From Xestospongia bergquistia (Eukaryota; Porifera; Demospongiae; Haplosclerida; Petrosiidae), in the NCBI GenBank assembly GCA_963965975.1, contig OZ014422.1:1922001-1986000 (forward strand): 64,000 nt of DNA. The letters run 5' to 3'. Of the stretch, positions 61,601-64,000 are shown one piece after another. The notes under the pieces were generated by a model. That model was not told the DNA's origin and searched no databases. It saw only the letters and a list, made by a program, of their open reading frames with translations. The first letter of the stretch is position 1, and every line of letters begins with the position of its first letter. The position numbers and the translations under genes were made by a program.

Positions 61601-64000
61601 CACAACTACTGAACCAGTGGATACAACTTTAGCTCCAAGACGAACAGTACCTGATACTTTAACTACCACAGCTACTGAACCAGTGGATACAACTTTAGCT
61701 CCAAGACCAACAGTACCTGATACTTTAACTACCACAGCTACTGAACCAGTGGATACAACTTTAGCTCCAAGACCAACAGTACCTGATACGTTAACTACCA
61801 CAACTACTGAACCAGTGGATACAACTTTAGCTCCAAGACCAACAGTACCTGATACTTTAACTACTACAACTAATGAACCAGTGGATACAACTTTAGCTCC
61901 AAAACCAACAGTACCTGATACTACAGCTACTGAACCAGTAGATACTACAACATTAGCTCCAAAATCAACAGTACCTGATACCATCACTTTAGTTCCATCA
62001 TTAACAGAAAATGTGTCAAAAAATGTTTCGGCTACTGAAACAGTGACTATATCAAGTGAACTAGTTGACACTAGTGTAGTAAAGATTGAAACCATGAGGC
62101 CAGGTATTATAGTTTCTACTTCTCTCTCAGCTGTTGAAGGACAGATTACAACTGTAACTAAACCAGTGGGTACTACAACTTTAGCTCCAACACCAACAGT
62201 ACCTGATACTTTAACCACCACAGCTACTGAACCAGTGGATACAACTTTAGCTCCAAGACCAACAGTACCTGATACTTTAACTACCACAGCTACTGAACCA
62301 GTGGATACAACTTTAGCTTCAAGACCAACAATACCTGATACTCTAACTACCACAGCTACTGAACCAGTGGATACAACTTTAGCTCCAAGACCAACAGTAC
62401 CTGATACTTTAACTACTACAACTAATGAACCAGTGGATACAACTTTAGCTCCAAAACCAACAGTACCTGATACTACAGCTACTGAACCAGTAGATACTAC
62501 AACATTAGCTCCAAAATCAACAGTACCTGATACCATCACTTTAGCTCCATCATTAACAGAAAGTGTGTCAAAAAATGTTTCGGCTACTGAAACAGTGACT
62601 ATATCAAGTGAACTAGTTGACACTAGTGTAGTAAAGATTGAAACCATGAGGCCAGGTATTATAGTTTCTACTTCTCTCTCAGCTGTTGAAGGACAGATTA
62701 CAACTGTAACTAAACCAGTGGGTACTACAACTTTAGCTCCAACACCAACAGTACCTGATACTTTAACCACCACAGCTACTGAACCAGTGGATACAACTTT
62801 AGCTCCAAGACCAACAATACCTGATACTCTAACTACCACAGCTACTGAACCAGTGGATACAACTTTAGCTCCAAGACCAACAGTACCTGATACTTTAACT
62901 ACTACAACTACTGAACCAGTGGATACAACTTTAGCTCCAAAACCAACAGTACCTGATACTACAGCTACTGAACCAGTAGATACTACAACATTAGCTCCAA
63001 AATCAACAGTACCTGATACCATCACTTTAGCTCCATCATTAACAGAAAGTGTGTCAAAAAATGTTTCGGCTACTGAAACAGTGACTATATCAAGTGAACT
63101 AGTTGACACTAGTGTAGTAAAGATTGAAACCATGAGGCCAGGTATTATAGTTTCTACTTCTCTCTCAGCTGTTGAAGGACAGATTACAACTGTAACTAAA
63201 CCAGTGGATACTACAACTTTAGCTCCAACACCAACAGTACCTGATACTTTAACTACTACAACTTTAGGTCTGAAACCAACAGTACCTGATACTCTAACTA
63301 CTACAACTACTGAACCAGTGGATACAACTTTAGCTCCAAGACCAACAGTACCTGATACTTTAACTACCACAGCAACTGAACCAGTGGATACAACTTTAGC
63401 TCCAAGACCAACAATACCTGATACTTTAACTACCACAGCAACTGAGCCAGTGGATACAACTTTAGCTCCAAGACCAACAGTACCTGATACTTTAACTACT
63501 ACAGCTACTGAACCAGTGGATACAACTTTAGCTCCAAGACCAACAATACCTGATACTTTAACTACCACAGCTACTGAACCAGTGGATACAACTTTAGCTC
63601 CAAGACCAACAGTACCTGATACTTTAACTACCACAGCTACTGAACCAGTGGATACAACTTTAGCTCCAAGACCAACAGTACCTGATACTTTAACTACCAC
63701 AGCTACTGAACCAGTGGATACAACTTTAGCTCCAAGACCAACAATACCTGATACTTTAACTACCACAGCTACTGAACCAGTTGATACAACTTTAGCTCCA
63801 AGACCAACAGTACCTGATACTTTAACTACCACAGCTACTGAACCAGTGGATACAACTTTAGCTTCAAGACCAACAATACCTGATACTCTAACTACCACAG
63901 CTACTGAACCAGTGGATACAACTTTAGCTCCAAGACCAACAGTACCTGATACTTTAACTACTACAACTAATGAACCAGTGGATACAACTTTAGCTCCAAA
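25280..64000 (+). CDS. Giant modular Ig / fibulin-like / Calx-beta / mucin-like extracellular protein (3' end outside window)
   Basis: I parse 87 exons, about 26.7 kb of coding sequence or roughly 8,900 aa, all joined in phase 1 at the junctions checked. Order: signal peptide plus N-terminal region; seven blocks of one 12-Cys fibulin/anaphylatoxin-like exon (FLD), 2-8 Ig exon pairs and a T/S/P linker exon; four exons encoding two Calx-beta-like repeats; a longer linker; then two FLD modules fused to Thr/Pro arrays, the last open at the window edge. No transmembrane segment or stop is reached. No internal first exon or terminal exon was found, which favours a single gene. About four N-glycosylation sequons per Ig pair and dense Thr/Pro tracts predict heavy glycosylation. 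Extracellular location is well supported by the signal peptide and domains. The function is unknown; Calx-beta repeats also occur in sponge aggregation factors, but the rest of the architecture differs. Confidence 0.8.
25882..28068 (+). repeat. Block 1: FLD1, two Ig exon pairs, linker
   Basis: FLD1 is 25882-26124 and carries 12 Cys in a fibulin/anaphylatoxin-like pattern (ACCELGYRKAFE, QQCCECC, CKIITRRCC). Pair exons are A1 26214-26471, B1 26534-26752, A2 26817-27074 and B2 27137-27355. Linker L1 is 27964-28068 (TTIVPTSISSALCV, SPTPLRP). A exons encode an Ig domain (IECIAGG, YEWMKNG, DIGEYKC). B exons (219 bp) encode a Cys-less Ig-like partner (INLTLSGD, DSGTYNITS). FLD1 lacks the SYECIL tail found in later FLD exons and has RRCCED in place of KRCCGED. 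The 608-bp intron before L1 is almost identical to that of block 2. Confidence 0.88.
28142..31407 (+). repeat. Block 2: FLD2, three Ig exon pairs, linker
   Basis: FLD2 is 28142-28471 and ends SPTPLGL. A exons start at 28948, 29553 and 30156 (258 bp each); B exons start at 29270, 29873 and 30476 (219 bp each). Linker L2 is 31303-31407. The shift from block 1 linker to block 2 linker is 3339 bp. The intron between FLD2 and the first A exon is about 476 bp and AT-rich. A sequence variant GGFPSVF occurs in the third A exon. Confidence 0.88.
31467..35907 (+). repeat. Block 3: FLD3, five Ig exon pairs, linker
   Basis: FLD3 is 31467-31796. A exons start at 32245, 32848, 33451, 34054 and 34657; B exons at 32565, 33168, 33771, 34374 and 34977. 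Linker L3 is 35803-35907. Pairs are spaced exactly 603 bp. This block introduces the five-pair organisation kept in blocks 4-6. The second A exon has the unique residue change SVYTYEW. Confidence 0.9.
35968..40409 (+). repeat. Block 4: FLD4, five Ig exon pairs, linker
   Basis: FLD4 is 35968-36297. A exons start at 36746, 37349, 37952, 38555 and 39158; B exons follow 320 bp after each A start. Linker L4 is 40305-40409. The first pairs differ from blocks 3, 5 and 6 (B with SALNGYVII; upstream acceptor gcatag at 37344-37348; A13 with a KNSVTIP change), while FLD, linker and spacer match them, so the block is a mosaic. Confidence 0.9.
40470..44911 (+). repeat. Block 5: FLD5, five Ig exon pairs, linker
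   Basis: All exon positions equal those of block 4 plus 4502 bp: FLD5 40470-40799, A starts 41248, 41851, 42454, 43057 and 43660, L5 44807-44911. The first B exon reads TSLDFNG in place of TSPDFNG, a variant shared with block 6. Confidence 0.9.
44972..49413 (+). repeat. Block 6: FLD6, five Ig exon pairs, linker
   Basis: Positions equal block 5 plus 4502 bp: FLD6 44972-45301, A starts 45750, 46353, 46956, 47559 and 48162, L6 49309-49413. It differs from block 5 at only a handful of bases that I can find, introns included, making it the youngest-looking copy. Confidence 0.9.
49474..55034 (+). repeat. Block 7: FLD7 and eight Ig exon pairs with a 1205-bp dimer repeat
   Basis: FLD7 is 49474-49803. 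A exons start at 50279, 50882, 51484, 52087, 52689, 53292, 53894 and 54496; B exons at 50599, 51202, 51804, 52407, 53009, 53612, 54214 and 54816. From 50882 the spacing alternates 602 and 603 bp, giving 1205-bp dimers because alternate B-A introns lack one base (tgtaaattta for tgtcaatatta). The first A exon has EWKKNG where all others have EWMKNG. No linker follows; the array runs into Calx-beta exons. Confidence 0.9.
55507..56498 (+). other. Four exons encoding two Calx-beta-like repeats
   Basis: Exons 55507-55656, 55709-55921, 55982-56128 and 56283-56498 join in phase 1 or in frame. Repeat 1 has VCVELTGNG, GSDYIFTRPLIVTFVSGAVP, ITIINDSALEGTHNFTIAID and SIISITDNE. Repeat 2 has VCVELSNVPADG, PPADYIPFSTQIIFPSG, DDMIFEYNETFIVEI and ALLTIIDNE. 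The pattern (D-Y, V-F-x-x-G, D-x-x-x-E-x-x-E-x-F, DNE end) fits Calx-beta repeats of Na/Ca exchangers, integrin beta-4 and sponge aggregation factors, which are Ca-binding beta-sandwiches. Each repeat is split over two exons. Confidence 0.82.
56872..57057 (+). other. Long linker exon L7
   Basis: This 186-bp exon begins with a Ser/Thr-rich extension (STTISSISVLTEAMKTTATY) and then carries the same linker as L1-L6 (TTIVPTSIS, TVSPTPLRP). It is 81 bp longer at its 5' end than the other linkers. The preceding intron holds a diverged copy (56684-56745) of the segment found just upstream of L1-L6. Confidence 0.8.
57118..58755 (+). repeat. FLD8 - mucin-like array - linker fused in one 546-codon exon
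   Basis: The exon opens with the 12-Cys FLD, continues through TTTSYECILLTSVEATITKP into about 17 Thr/Pro repeats (EPVDTTTLAPTPTVPDTL, 69 bp period), and ends with the linker sequence (TTIVPTSISLALCV, TVSPTPLRP) that elsewhere is a separate exon. Two copies of a distinct module (APETVTISSELVD, IETMRPGIIVSTSLSAVEGQ) interrupt the array. Thr/Pro density predicts O-glycosylated, extended stalk structure. Confidence 0.85.
58816..64000 (+). repeat. FLD9 plus very long mucin-like array, open at window edge
   Basis: A single exon of at least 5.2 kb starts with the 12-Cys FLD (KRCCGEDSEPPTTK) and then Thr/Pro repeats. The first part uses a 69-bp unit (EPVDTTTLAPTPTVPDTL); from about 61540 most units are 66 bp with one Thr fewer (EPVDTTLAPRPTVPDTL). 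Shorter variants lacking VPD or TLTTTA segments also occur. The TMRPG-type module recurs near 59600, 61960, 62510 and 63000. I find no in-frame stop up to 64000. Long antisense open frames across this region are shadows of the biased codons. Confidence 0.85.

Noticed and set aside
59090-63898. Long antisense open frames (up to 792 codons) across the mucin arrays
   Set aside because: They are Val/Ser/Gly-rich mirrors of the Thr/Pro repeat codons, lack recognisable domains, and overlap the open sense exon that continues from an FLD module through a proper acceptor.
25280-64000. A canonical sponge aggregation factor gene
   Set aside because: Only two Calx-beta-like repeats are present among many Ig and FLD modules, and no Wreath domain is recognisable in the window. 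The relation is kept as a hypothesis about function only.

Overview
The window looks like nuclear DNA of a gene-dense, intron-rich, AT-rich early-branching metazoan, most likely a demosponge of the Amphimedon type. The organism is an inference from three things: compact GT-AG introns (many 45-200 bp), divergent gene pairs only 74-331 bp apart, and the animal-type repertoire (HOPS/CORVET VPS16, kanadaptin, ALG1, Ig/fibulin-like/Calx-beta/mucin-like modules). I see no bacterial or organellar signature.

Left part (1-25 kb) holds conserved single-copy genes. 1-416 is the 3' end of an unrecognised + strand gene. It converges on VPS16 (893-5045, -). VPS16 is divergent to an 814-aa RS/ERRR-rich nuclear-type protein (5377-9056, +). 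A gene-poor stretch (9.1-15.7 kb) carries AT-rich duplications, a 70-bp hairpin, a CCAAT-containing minisatellite, a small foldback element, remnants resembling a transposon-type Ulp1/PHD protein, and a decayed copy of one exon of the RS-rich gene. Kanadaptin (15733-18762, -) and ALG1 (18837-24999, +) then share a 74-bp gap between their start codons. ALG1 introns contain two minisatellites and a cluster of seven RFX X-box-like palindromes.

Right part (25.3-64 kb) appears to be one giant + strand gene that runs off the window. My exon parse gives 87 exons and about 8,900 residues so far. It starts with a signal peptide and a Cys-containing N-terminal region. Seven blocks follow, each made of a 12-Cys fibulin/anaphylatoxin-like exon, a run of Ig exon pairs (2, 3, 5, 5, 5, 5 and 8 pairs, 33 in all), and a short Thr/Ser/Pro linker exon. 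Two Calx-beta-like repeats come next, then two further fibulin-like modules fused to very long Thr/Pro mucin-like arrays. Every internal junction I checked is phase 1.

The most notable structure is the nested higher-order repeat of coding exons. A 603-bp exon pair is the monomer, 1205-bp dimers occur in block 7, and 4502-bp blocks occur three times in succession with introns nearly identical. Marker combinations across blocks show reshuffling, as expected from gene conversion or unequal exchange. The gene is probably a huge secreted or surface-attached glycoprotein. A role in adhesion, allorecognition or defence is a hypothesis only.
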